DNA of 64,000 nt from the NCBI GenBank assembly GCA_963920765.1, contig OY987250.1, positions 682,001-746,000 on the forward strand, written 5' to 3'. The notes beneath the pieces are model-generated. The model was not told the DNA's origin, ran no database searches, and worked only from the letters and a program-made list of their open reading frames with translations. The stretch comes from Ulota crispa. Taxonomy: Eukaryota; Streptophyta; Bryopsida; Orthotrichales; Orthotrichaceae. The first letter of the stretch is position 1, and the number at the start of each line of letters is the position of its first letter. Shown here one piece after another: positions 37,396 to 48,610 of this stretch. A program made the position numbers and the translations under genes.

Positions 37396-38610
37396 TGTAA
37401 GTCAGGAGTCTGGAGCTGAGTAAAGAAGGTCGTCTGCCTTCGTTCTCCGCATCTTGCAGTCTGAAGCAAAGCACAATGGAAGCATCATGGTGCCTGCAAG
37501 CATCTAACTTCTTGAGCATTATATCATGTAGTAGAGAAACAATGTGAAATCGAGAGCAGTACCTTGAGTGTGCTTCTCACAGTATCGAAGTTTAAGTTAG
37601 CTGGAGGGGAATGGACAAAATCGAGGCGGCTTGTTCTAGTTGCAGACTTCGTATGAGGATGAATCGTGCCTGGATGGGTGAGCATTGTAATTGATCAGGA
37701 ATATACCAGTTATCTTATTTGAAACCTTTGAACATATGTAGGGTGGTGGTCTTCAGGAAATATTTAGAACTGCAGAGAGATATCTGGGCTCGAGTGCCAA
37801 ATCTGTTTTGATAGGAGGTTTATCACTATGTGTGAAAAAGAGTTGCGATTTTAGAGTGGGAGGTGCGAATTTCAGTACTGTCCCAGTTCCATTCCAAAAT
37901 CAGCTAAGTCACACTTGAATAGCTTGCTAATGAGTTCAACCCAGTCTGAGATGAGATTTGACTATAGGGGTGAGTCTCGGATAGGAGCCTCTAATGCTTT
38001 TAGTATCTTTTAATTTGGGGAGGGCTTAACCCCTGAGCGCCCAGGGTTTAAAGCCACTAACCAGTCAGTCAGAAGCAGAATCTTCAGATCACTCTGGCCT
38101 TGGAGCGCACGATCATGTAATCTAACCTTAGAATCTTTTACTCTGTATTATCTACGTAACCATTTCATATTAATGACAAATTTACCCCTCTTTTTTTGCA
38201 AGTGTTGTTGCTTATCATTCTGCACTAAATTATTTATGTACGATATGATGAAATTTTGAGTAATCCTTAACGTATATGTTGTAAGCGTTTTTCATTTTTT
38301 CTTATATAATTTAAGGGAATTTCGAATTGTACACAGCCAGGATTTCACGACTAATAAAGTCATAAGTACGCATACCAAATTTCACTGTGATTTTGTATTT
38401 GGAAATGTAATTTGAGAATCTTAGCTTCAATTAACACTAGAGTACCATTTTTGAAAAGGTTTGAGCAAAACTAGAAATTAGACTTTATTAGTTCCATTTT
38501 GCTGGTTTTGATCAAATGCATGGTATATTATTCTTGTGAAATCAAGTTCCATATAATCAAAAAGCAACTAAAACAACTTGAATACAATTCCACAATGGGC
38601 ACATACATTA

Positions 38611-39037
38611 GGGGTAGTCATAGTACTTTCTTGGTCGTGTGTGGAGAATGAGAATGTAAACATGTCACTTTGATGTTGGCTGCTAGAGCTTCCATTTTTG
38701 TTAGTGTGTGAAACTTCTCACCACCCCATTCTTCTCTTCTGGAGGTGAGGAATGGGACGGTGAGAAGTTTAGCAGGAGAAGTTTCATCTTTTGCAACCCA
38801 CGTTTCACCTTGTCATGCTTGATTTTATCATCAATTGACGGCTCCCATTGGTGGAGAGCGCAATAATTACTGCATCTTCTAAAAGAAGGTAATCATTCCC
38901 CATTCTCATTCTCCAAAACAAACAAACGGATGTCACACCATCTTCACAAAGTATGAGCTCCTGTTGGCTCCTCTTTTCTCCCCACAACTTCTCAATCTCC
39001 ATTCCCTTTTCATTCTCCGAGAAGGCATGACTACCCC
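38611..39037. mobile_element. GGGGTAGTCA-ended MITE, 427 bp
   Basis: Both ends read inward start GGGGTAGTCAT. TA is found outside both (38609-38610, 39038-39039). Same terminal type as 19069-19472. The interior has further short inverted repeats (ACTTCTCACC and its complement) and no coding capacity. Confidence 0.7.
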
Positions 39038-40354
39038 TATTGACAAAGCTTCACAAAAACAATGAGATGTACTCATTTGCTTCTTACATTGAAAAGGAAT
39101 TGTTTGACCATTTATACGCCATTTTGCACGTGCTCATGATTCTCTGCGATTAACAAGTTGATCAGTGTTTCGTAGAGCTCTTCCTGCGTAGGATTGAAAA
39201 TTTGCGAAGAAGAGGGCGCCCGCGCACTGGCCTGCTCGGTTGAAAGAGCTGTGAGATACTTGAGGAGTCACCAACACCAGAAATCGTGGTAGACTGCAGA
39301 GTCAGCAATTTCGATAAGCGTGTGCCTACAATTGCATCCGCCACCACTGTTTACAGCCCTTGTTTTCCAGCTCAATCGCTTTCTGCAAGCAGAGTGGAGG
39401 TGTAAGAGAAAGAAAGGTTTGAATCCCTTGGTAATCCTCACAAACTGAAATCAGACATTTAGCAACAAGAAAGATCCGTAGATGAACAGACTTCGTGAGC
39501 CCTTAAATATGGCAAGCTTCAGTCTCGTAGTGCAGCAGCAGCAAGCTCATGGGTGCAAAATAATCGACGGTTAAGATAGAGGTTTGATTAAAAATACCAA
39601 AATTCAAAGAGATCATGAGAAGAAGAAGCACCATACTTCAATTGTCAGCGAAAATGTTGTAAGATTGAGAATCGATGACGACACTGAAGCTGGTCCAACA
39701 CCTTCTTGCCTGCACAGATGGGTATTCCAAATGCTCGGACATACTGAAGCTTTGCAAGTAAATCAAAAACTTCTCTGCTTGGTAGTTGAGTGTGAGGCGC
39801 ATCTGCAGACCGGTGACGGAGCAAGGCAGGGAGTTCAAACATGCTGCAAGTGGAATGGCCACAATAGTATATACGAATTGAGGCTGGCCGAGAGCCGGAG
39901 CGTCTGGACACTCTAATCCGTGCCCAGGATAGGTCTTCCTTGCTGAGCACCGCTACAATAATCAATCCCCCTCATAATATGCACGCACGGATCAATTAAA
40001 GTAAGCATCTATGCAATCAGAGGCTTTGTGCCGCAATATTAATAGTGGCCGATAATAGAAAATAAGGTTGCAGTAACAGGATCTTTCAAAGCCAGTTCAA
40101 CAACGACATTCTTCACTGGGTCCAGAATCAATATCACAATGGCTCGGGATAACTTCAGTTCCGTAACAATGCCAGAATCCATCATCAGCTGCAGGATCTC
40201 GTTGAGGCTCTTGGGACTGGAATCCCTTGAGATTTCTTGGAAGAGATTTGAAAAGCATTGAAACAGCTGACACCAGGGAGCGTTGGAGCTTCACAACACA
40301 TGGATGCAAACGGTGGACGCAATGCTTTCACTACGCATACTCTCGAATTGTGGA

Positions 40355-43300
40355 TCATTTTGGGAAAGCCACGGTAGCAGGCAGGCGGAAGGAGGCGCAC
40401 AGCATGTATTTTCCAGGAGCCACAAGTCGAACGCGATGGATGTGCATTGGATGTGGCATTTCGTTCAAAATGTCGGCTATCCTCTGTATGATCATTGTCA
40501 GCCATAGCACCCGTTAAAACCAAAAGAGTCCAAACACTCCTGTGTCACATCTATTGTACTTTTTGACTGACAGACACAACGTAAGCGACAAAAAGATCAT
40601 CGATAGGCATTCGCATACTCGTTGTGTGGTTAAAGCAGTATTTCTCGGCGTGGGATGTAGCTGACCTCGGAGTAGTCAGCCTCAGGATTTTTGGCCTTCG
40701 AGAAACCATATACATGGATCTGAGGCAATGTTTGTCGGTCCCATACATCCCTTGAGAACGCGTGGACAAAAACGTCTGTTGAACACTTCAAAATGAACAA
40801 GTCAACCTCTTGCACTAAGTAGATACGAAGTAAAGTAACCGTCACAGCTTTGTTCCAGGAAAACTTAGTACTAAAAAAAAACTGTGTCATCTAGGTAGAG
40901 GGCAGAGAACGCAACCTAGGAACTCGGCTGCATCGAGAGGTAGATTCATGACCACTTGAGAGAAGCGCACATCCCTTGCCAGTAAATTGCGAACAAATTG
41001 CCTAGCATCTTCGTTGCTCACCTACAAACACAGACGTGAAAAATTAAACCACCAATGATGATATTCAATGAACCAAAAAAATGAGGGGATAAAGAGTTGC
41101 AAGCAATATGATATGCCACATCAAATTTTCGACCCTGACAACTAGGGATCGCAGCAGTACCCGCTTCTCCTTGAGATCTATTATGATCAGCACAATGTAC
41201 TCTACGAGTGAGCGAGAACATAATGGAGTTCTGTAGAAGGTATCAAACCTCTGCTTTGTATGCCAGCTTATTCGTGCTTAGGTTTTGCTGCATATACGCA
41301 GTTGCAGTTGGATTCAAATCGTTAGCATAGACAAACGTCACTTTCTTGGCTGCTACAACAGCTATGGGCCCAACACCAGCAAACATGTCACCTGGACAGT
41401 ACAGTGAAACCGTCATGAGAGTAGCACCCCAGAATAATGAAAAGGTCAACAAAAAAACTTCATTTCAAAACGATAACCACATGGTAATTGCAAAGTTTAA
41501 AGTTAGAGTGTATGGAAAGTAGTAGGACAACGCCACTTACACACAATATCATATTTGTTAAAGGTATCCACGAGACGCTGTCTTTCTGTGGCCAGCCGAG
41601 AGTTCCAATATCTGCATTCAGCAGTACGATATGCTTAAACATGATCGTAAACAGCTAGACCTAGAACAAATTCATCAGGTTACAGCACGATCCTGCAACT
41701 TTTGGAAACACATCCCAATGTTCTTGCAAACACAGGCGTCATATACCGTCAAAACCAAGGAAGGTACTAAGAAGATGTACTTTAAAGTGAAACTCACACA
41801 GATGCAAGATCAAGCCGAAAAGAAAAGCCATGCTCCACCACAGTCGTAACAAGGGAACTATTTCCAGCAAGAAGCTCAAGCTGCATGGTTCGATATTTGT
41901 TGTGTATAACATCGGTCTTGTTCACAACTGTTCGAATTCGTGGTTTGTTTTTCTCCAAGACAATCTGTCACCATATTCCACGTCAGAGACACAGACAGAG
42001 ATCGAACCGTGTATGAATCCATGCTTCAAACCAAAGAATCAATGCATCAACATGCAGCAAAACGGTCAAGGTACTAGCCTGAGCTATGGCATGACGATAC
42101 GGTGTATGCTCGTTCCGCAAGTTAAGGTGAGCGATGTGGCCCACAGACTCAAAAGCAGTGGGGATGGTCATACCAGGTGGCAATACTTCTTTCAAGATCT
42201 GGCTTCACCAAAGAGCAATATCAGCGGCGTATGCAGCAGATAGACTAACCAGACAAACCTCATGTAATACCCCAGAATCTTGACGCATACAAGGAAGATC
42301 CAAACCCCGGTGATTACCATGACAGGAACTCCTGACTAATACAATGCACAATAAATCCTGCAATCACTTTTCCTTGAGCATCATTTCGCTGAAATGTGTG
42401 ACATTTATGGAGTGCCGTTTGATAAATCCATACATAATCCACTTTGGTGATTCAGGAATTCAGTTACGGCGACGAGGAGGCAGGCACCTCATCCATCATC
42501 CAGTAGTCGTATGTTAAAGTCAGCTGGCAACGTACAAGCTCGCACCCAGTTTTTTCAAGAACCATCTGTAAATTACCAACACATAGCTTGAGTAAACTTT
42601 GATCCTCAAATGCAAAAAAGGAACACAAACAGAATGCCATCACCTGAAGTTTGATTAGGTCGGAGCTGTTTTTCCTTGCAAGGAGAACATTGGTTCAGGT
42701 TGGGAGAGAGATAGACACCTGCACAGCCTGCGGAAGCTCGTCCTTGGGCTTCTCTCTGTAGCTTTCGTCCAGAAGCAAGAGGCGCGTTGCCTCCCTCGGT
42801 TCGGTATCTGCACGCCAAATATGTACAGAGAAATGAGGCCCTCGAAAGAACTATTATCCCGCCAAAGGCCCTGTATTGTCCAGCCAATACCGTATCGAGC
42901 TCCATCCAGGATTGTTAATTCAAAACTGACTGTTTACAGAACAAGGGTATGTTCGCACTTAGTGTTAGGAGGGGTATTAGCAATATGAATGTAGTCTAAA
43001 GGTGTGTCCAAATACATCTAAATTTTCTTTGCTACTACCCCTCTTAACACCAAGTATGAACATACCCTTAAGGTAATCTTGACCTGTCCTTCAAGATAAT
43101 TGCTTGAAAGGTCATGGAGAATTACGTACCGTGGTTGAGAGACTTTTGGCATTCACCGACAACCTCGACGGTCACAGCTCCCTCTTCCCAGACTCTGCTG
43201 TTGGAGCCTCGCCCTGATTTACGGGGCCGAATCGACTGAACTAAATCACTGTCGACACCGCGAGTCAGCTTGCGGAGATTTGGAAACTTTGGTTTGTTTT

Positions 43301-44030
43301 TGACCGTCCACGTCGTCAATTCAGGCTCTTCGGAGTAGAGAGCCGATCGCACGGACTGAATCAGGCTTTCCGGCGTGTCAAGAGCCTGGTTGTTGTCGTT
43401 CCACATCAGCGATTTCAGCTCCGCATCTCCATCGTCACCCTCCACTCTCGGTACATTCTTCACACGGGGCCAATTCAAGAGATGCCCTTTCAGCCTCGAA
43501 ACGTAGACTCCGCATTCGTCAACCGGGACGCGTATCGCAGCCAAATCAAAAACCCGGGTGAAGCTCTCTCTGTCAAGCTCTGCGCCTTTCACGAATTTTT
43601 TGACCGTCCCGTCCTCCTTCACGAGCTTCTCAGACAGCTCTTTCGGGTTGAGAAGGTTTGTCTCCACAAATGCGTCTTCTCTGAAAACTGAGCGTGAGTT
43701 GCTCGCATTAGGGCTAATTTCCAATTGTAATTTCTTGCGCAAATCTTCTGGAATTATTGTTTCCAACTGTCGGGGCTGCACTCGCCTCCCTCGCTGTAAA
43801 GAAGGTCCAAAATCGAAAGAAAGGTTGCTGCTTGTGCCCCTGGTGTTGCCTACGTCCTCCCCTCTCGAGCAAGTGATGCAGGGTTTGGGATGAACCCTAA
43901 CCCTAACCCTAATAGCAGTACCTTCGACATGACGAGGAGCAGCAATGAACGGGACACTCCTGAAAGACAGGCAGCTGGATGCCAAGCCCAGGGACGCTGC
44001 CCTGCTCATCTTGGAAGCTGCAAATTGCAT
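40355..44030 (-). CDS. TRM5: TRM5-type tRNA (guanine37-N1)-methyltransferase, complete, 637 aa
   Basis: Transfers methyl from S-adenosylmethionine to N1 of G37 next to the tRNA anticodon, which prevents frameshifting. Ten minus-strand exons: 44030-43130, 42807-42719, 42565-42488, 42198-42079, 41964-41798, 41611-41541, 41391-41249, 41021-40916, 40775-40666, 40483-40355; all phases agree. The family motifs appear in order: [80 protein letters not shown] (cofactor loop), YANDLNP, VVMNLP (the catalytic-region NLP motif) and WMLC-like [11 protein letters not shown] near the end. The N-terminus is about 200 residues longer than yeast-type TRM5 and begins with a Ser/Ala/Arg-rich stretch, so an organellar transit peptide is likely. 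I took the ATG at 44030; another lies 7 codons later. The intron after 42079 appears to use a GC donor. Confidence 0.93.
42945..43067. mobile_element. MITE in TRM5 intron 1, GTATGTTCGCACTT family, 123 bp
   Basis: Ends are GGGTATGTTCGCACTTAGTG and, inverted, GGGTATGTTCATACTTGGTG. The interior includes GGTATTAGCAATATGAATGTAG. A second copy, inverted, is at 56777-56891. No clear target duplication was identified. Confidence 0.75.
43886..43914 (-). repeat. Short telomere-like repeat inside TRM5 exon 1
   Basis: Three tandem CCCTAA hexamers lie in the plus strand here and are read on the minus strand as alternating Arg-Val codons (RVRVRV) in the TRM5 N-terminal extension. The unit is the 6-base animal-type form, not the 7-base CCCTAAA of most plant telomeres. 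It is too short to be a telomeric tract. Confidence 0.8.
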
Positions 44031-44558
44031 CTGGGCTATGTTACTCACATGATTGCCACTTTCCTTCGAACCCAGATTCTCCTCGTGCTTCACAATCCCC
44101 TCCCAACCTCGCACTCTGTTCTGTATCGCTTTCTGTACGGATGACAGCAGTTAATTTAAGAGAAGGCCGCACTCACAGGGATCTAAAAATGATTTCCGAT
44201 TCTGGCGAACAACAGGCGCCTCCTTGCAGGAACTCTGATACCAAATTCATGGCAAAAGGAAGCCTCAGAATGCCGCGCTCAACATCGACGACGAGCAGAA
44301 TTCGAGAATTCGCCTCCCCTGGATAAGATGGCAAGATGCAATTGAGTCTCCGGAAATCAGCACAAATCAGGGATTTCCAAAAGATGCAATTCTCTGGTCA
44401 TGCTAAGGGAGAAGATGATACCCCGAGACCAGCATAACCCTAAACACGACTCTAACCAGGGTTATATTTCCCTGAAAATGCCTGTGTAAAGTAACTCTCC
44501 TGTAGCATTGTTTGCTAACTCCTTTCATTGAGGCTATTAAACATAACTTAACTTAGTA

Positions 44559-45128
44559 CTCCCTCTGTCCCTCTAAAAACGTCCAAATTACACACATTTC
44601 TTGTACCACTAAAAGTTCCCTTTTGATGATTTGAAAGAATGAGAAAGTGTTTGCCATGTTTAATGATTTCATGGGGACAAGTTAAGCAATTAGGGAGCAT
44701 TCCTTTCCTAGAAAGCTTGACCTTGCCCATATGAGGTATTATTGTTGCTACTAATTTTTGAATCATCAATAGGAGTTGGCAACATGCACAAACATGGTAC
44801 ATTTTGCATGGAATTTGGGTGCCCAAAAGGCAACATCAAAGTTAGAGATTTTGCATACATTGGGTAGATAGTATATTAATTCTAGAATGCATGTGTCACT
44901 AGCACAAAGACTAGAATATTGAGGAGCTGACAATATTCACAAACTATGCACAAATATGATACTTTTTGCACAAAATTTGGGTGCCTCAATGGCAACATAA
45001 AACTTTAAATTTTGCACATATCTAAATAATAGATGGTATATTGAATACATGTGTCACTAGCACAAAAACTTAAAGCACAGATCCTTAGCAAGGAAGGTTT
45101 TTGGATGTTTTTAGAGGAACAGAGGGAG
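44559..45128. mobile_element. Stowaway/mariner-type MITE, 570 bp, with empty site in unit 2
   Basis: Ends CTCCCTCTGTCCCTCTAAAA and, inverted, CTCCCTCTGTTCCTCTAAAA, flanked by TA (44557-44558, 45129-45130). This is the terminus and target duplication of plant Tc1/mariner (Stowaway) elements. At the matching point of unit 2 (about 53269-53274) the sequence runs ACTAGTATGTGGA with a single TA and no element. Confidence 0.85.
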
Positions 45129-46685
45129 TACGTGATTACATGTTCTTAAAACTCCAACAATCCATTAGTAATCCAACTCCTTGCGGAGCCAAAGTCTGGC
45201 CTCACCAAATAAATACAAGCATGATGAGGTGGTCCATTACTGGTATTCAAAATTTCAAAAAGTCATTACCGATACAACTCATTAGGCAGCGAAAATCTAG
45301 CTCCAACAAATTATCCCTTGCCTGAAGTCCTGATCCATTACACACTGCTCAATCTAAACCTTGAACTCACTAAAATCTAGGTTACCCTAAATACTACTAT
45401 AGTAAGCATCAAGTTTGAAATTTGGTTTTAGTTTTCAAACCTTGGTTTCTACACGTGTTACTCTAAAATGAAAGGTTGAAGCTTTTGATGTTCTAAACTA
45501 GAAAGGGGCTATGGAAGAAGCAGATGCTCAAAATATAGCCCCTTTGAATGATTTTTGTAAAACCCCAGGTGTTCCTTATTGGTGGTCTTTCACAAAAAGT
45601 AGGGAGAATTTAGAAAACCCAGTTTTAGGAAACCCACTCTAACATCAAGCTTCTCTAACATCAAGCTTGATGCACATTGATTAGCCTATTTGCATTTACA
45701 TTTAGTTTGTACCTGTATTTTGTTGTCGGAAAAATGATTAGGTTGGACTAGTGATCTATAACATTGTTAATCTTCATTGGGGGTCTCTCTTACTCCCCAA
45801 ATATGAGGATCCCAGTGAATGCCATTCTCCAGCTCTAGCCTCCTTTGGTCAAGGACCAATCAACATTGAGAATTTATAACTAAATCCTCCCCCTAGAATA
45901 TAGGGAGGGAGGTATAATCCCTGGTGAACAATGTTATGTTTGTACTGCTTGAGAGCATCCGCACCCTTGTATGCTTAACAAGTCCTAAATAGCACTTGGC
46001 ATGCCGGCTCTGTTGAGTATGCTTCACCTGCACATGCGCGATTGTTGTATGTTAGTTAGGGTTTGCTCAATTAAAGCTTAAACACTAAAATGTCTAGGGT
46101 TTTGATGAATTGTTTGTACAACCAAATCCAAGATAATAGAAACTTGTTGATTGGCTGACACAAGAGGCCCCTCAATGCTTGCTTATACTTAATTGAGTGA
46201 GTGCAAAGGTAGAGCATCTAAATTTGAGCGAGCGTGTGATCGTGAATGCACCCTGGATGCACCCTGGACACCTGCTTGCTTTCGAGAGGTAGCATGCAAG
46301 GTGCGGATGCTCTGAAAGAGACACAAAAAAGCGCCGCTCCGTCGTCTTTATGGCCACTTGCTTGCGTCAACAGAATAGAACTTTCACAGCTACCACGGAC
46401 GTTACGCGGGACGTCACGTTGGGATGAGTTTTCCGGTGTAGAAAAGGTGGAGTACAGAGAATCTAAGGGTTAAAGGAAGGTCCAAGATGCGGTGCACTAT
46501 ACTACAATATCATACTTTTCTGACTGCAACATAATGCAATTGCCATCTGTGCATGAGTTGATAGCTGCCATCTGTACACAAATAGATATCGCCAACGCTC
46601 CGACCTGTGTGGCTATTGTCCCAGCGATGACCGGCGCTCTTCTATGCGTTCCAAGTGTATCGGCCTCCGGGATGTCGTGACAGCC

Positions 46686-46842
46686 TTGGATTCTGCTCGA
46701 ATAACTCATAGATTCAGCATGTTCAGCACCGAGAGGATCATGCTGTGTCTACGTCTGTATGCTATAAGAACGCCGTGACTCTACACAAGTGATCAGTTGG
46801 CCGGCACCATTGACCTGCACAGAGATTTGAGCTGCTTTAGCC
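46686..46842 (+). promoter_or_regulatory. SABATH promoter region, unit 1 copy
   Basis: A TATA-like TATAAG box at 46763-46768 lies 80 bp before the ATG, in the context TGCTATAAGAACG. The whole 157-bp stretch is identical to 55415-55571 upstream of the second gene, including the TATAAG 80 bp from its ATG (55492-55497). The transcription start is not shown. Confidence 0.5.
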
Positions 46843-47971
46843 ATGGACGCATCTGCAGGTGGAGATGAGAATTGTGGTGACACAACGGCCAAGCATGGAG
46901 GCGAAGTGAAACAGATGAAGGTTGCAAGAGCCATTGCTGGGATGGAAGGAGGCGCAGGAGAGTTCAGCTACACCAGAAACTCACGGCTGCAATCGCAGTC
47001 CATAGATTTTCTCAAGCCGATCTTGGAGCGAGAGATCCAGGAGCTGGAAGTACTGAAGAACTGGAAGCAGGGGAGCACGTTTCGAATGGCTGATTTCGGA
47101 TGCTCCGTGGGAGCGAACACTCAACAATATGCCGAAATCTGTTACCGAAGCTTATGCCAAGCACGGTCGAGCGATGGGAAGAAGAGTTCCTCTGTGGAAG
47201 TGCAGTACTGTTTCTGCGACTTGCCTTCCAATGATTTCAACACTTTGTTCCGTCAACTGGAGGATTGGCGAACCAGACTGGCGGGCAAGGAGGAGTTCTT
47301 TGTGGCAGCAGTGGCGGGATCATTCTATGAACGCCTCTTTCCCAGGGCAAGTCTTCATGTAGCGATCTCTGTCTTCTCGGTACACTGGATGTCGCAGGTA
47401 TCAACGCAACGCAGTTTCTCTACACAGACTATATTCTTTCAAAACTATTCGAGTATCAAAATCACTAATAAATGCAAGGTTATTTTCCGGTTGTGGCGAA
47501 GAAAATCTGAGTGTTGAGATTGATACAGTAACCTTCGTTATGTTGAGCAACGTTTTCCCAATGACTACAGATATAAATTAAGCTGTCAATGATTCTGACT
47601 TGCATGGCTGTGTAGGTGCCTGCTGCGGTGGTGGACACATCTTCGAGCGCTTACAACAAGGGACGAGTGTGGATCGACGGAAGTACGAATTCAGCTGCAG
47701 TCGAGGCTTTCTCGCAGACTGCGAGACAAGACCTTCAAAACTTTTTGCTCGCTCGAGCAGACGAAGTCGTCCCGGGTGGTTTGGTTCTGTTCTACGCTCC
47801 TGGCCGTGCAGATAAGCACCATGCTGAGGTGCAATGTGCGAGGGAGGCCGAGTACGGCGGTCCCTTCAGCAAAGTCTTCGAAGCGACATGGCAGGACCTC
47901 GTCACCCAGGTACAGTATTGCACTACTCTCTCAAACCAAACCAGTCTCAAACAAGCAACTGAGTTAAGTTA

Positions 47972-48610
47972 AGGTGACATACCTATACCTGACCGTTTAA
48001 CCCCTGAACGTTTGAGTGTGCAGCTGCGTCCAGTAGAATATAATGTGTTTTTCTTGTATTTGGAATAGATTCACACCTTTACTATAGTTGAGATCAACAA
48101 GAAAGTTGGGGAATAGATCATAGCGGTTCCAATGAACTACTTGAGATCCCAAATGAAAACTTCTTATTGGTAGCAAATACCAATTATATGGCAATGTATA
48201 TATTATGCCATGTGGTTATTTAAGGGTTGGTTTGGGGTACCACAAGGTCTCTAGAAATTCAAGAAAAAAATCCTTAGAATTAGCCTTTCAAAAAGCTATT
48301 ATGAAACGTCATTTTTGTGAAAAAGTAACATAGAATATTTTGTACTAAAGGGCAAAGTTATAGCTCATAGGGCCCCTAAAAGCAAATTTAGACTAACCTT
48401 GAAATTGCTTGAATGTGTTCCTATAATGGCATTTGATGATCCCAATCCCAAGTTCCCAACCCTCCCAAACTAGCTTAGCAACCAACATGTGACAAGATTT
48501 ATTTCTGCAAGTAGTATTCACTACCTCACTTTGAGTTCATTGTGAGTGGATGAACACCTCAAATGTATAGTGCGACATTAGAGAGCAATTGGAGAAAGGT
48601 ATGTCTACCT
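47972..48610. mobile_element. TA-flanked element in SABATH copy 1 intron 2, 639 bp
   Basis: Ends AGGTGACATACCTATACC and, inverted, AGGTAGACATACCTTTCTCC; TA lies outside both (47970-47971, 48611-48612). It contains the TTAA-ended MITE 47997-48230 close to its left end. Unit 2 lacks it: there the sequence passes from CAAGCAACTTGG directly to CACGTGTCTC (about 56610-56632). Confidence 0.7.
47997..48230 (+). mobile_element. TTAA-ended MITE, family A, copy 3
   Basis: Starts TTAACCCCTGAACG and ends ATTTAAGGGTTGG, with the right TTAA mutated to TTGG. The interior aligns with 2192-2425 (reverse) and 20165-20407. Nested within the 639-bp TA-flanked element, so it inserted later than that element, which itself came after the segmental duplication. 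Confidence 0.75.

Larger units (their letters stand above)
36512..40354. other. Spacer between the Lys/Glu-rich gene and TRM5
   Basis: Contains the 3' UTR of the Lys/Glu-rich gene, a TTAA-ended element (36665-37395), a lone TTAA end (TTAACCCCTGAGCGCCC, from about 38029) and a GGGGTAGTCA MITE (38611-39037). At 39160-39970 composition is gene-like and several minus-strand frames of 60-106 codons overlap. This may be the TRM5 3' UTR or a small unrecognised gene. I could not assemble a convincing coding sequence. Confidence 0.45.

Noticed and set aside
38029..38050. Another full TTAA-ended element starting TTAACCCCTGAGCGCCC
   Set aside because: No matching inverse end could be found downstream or upstream within a reasonable distance, so it is noted only as a lone end.
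39162..39965. Possible small minus-strand gene below TRM5
   Set aside because: Frames of 61, 74 and 106 codons overlap and start without a good ATG context. I found no consistent exon chain or domain, so I left it as unresolved spacer.
43886..43914. Interstitial telomere
   Set aside because: Only three 6-base units inside an open coding exon.
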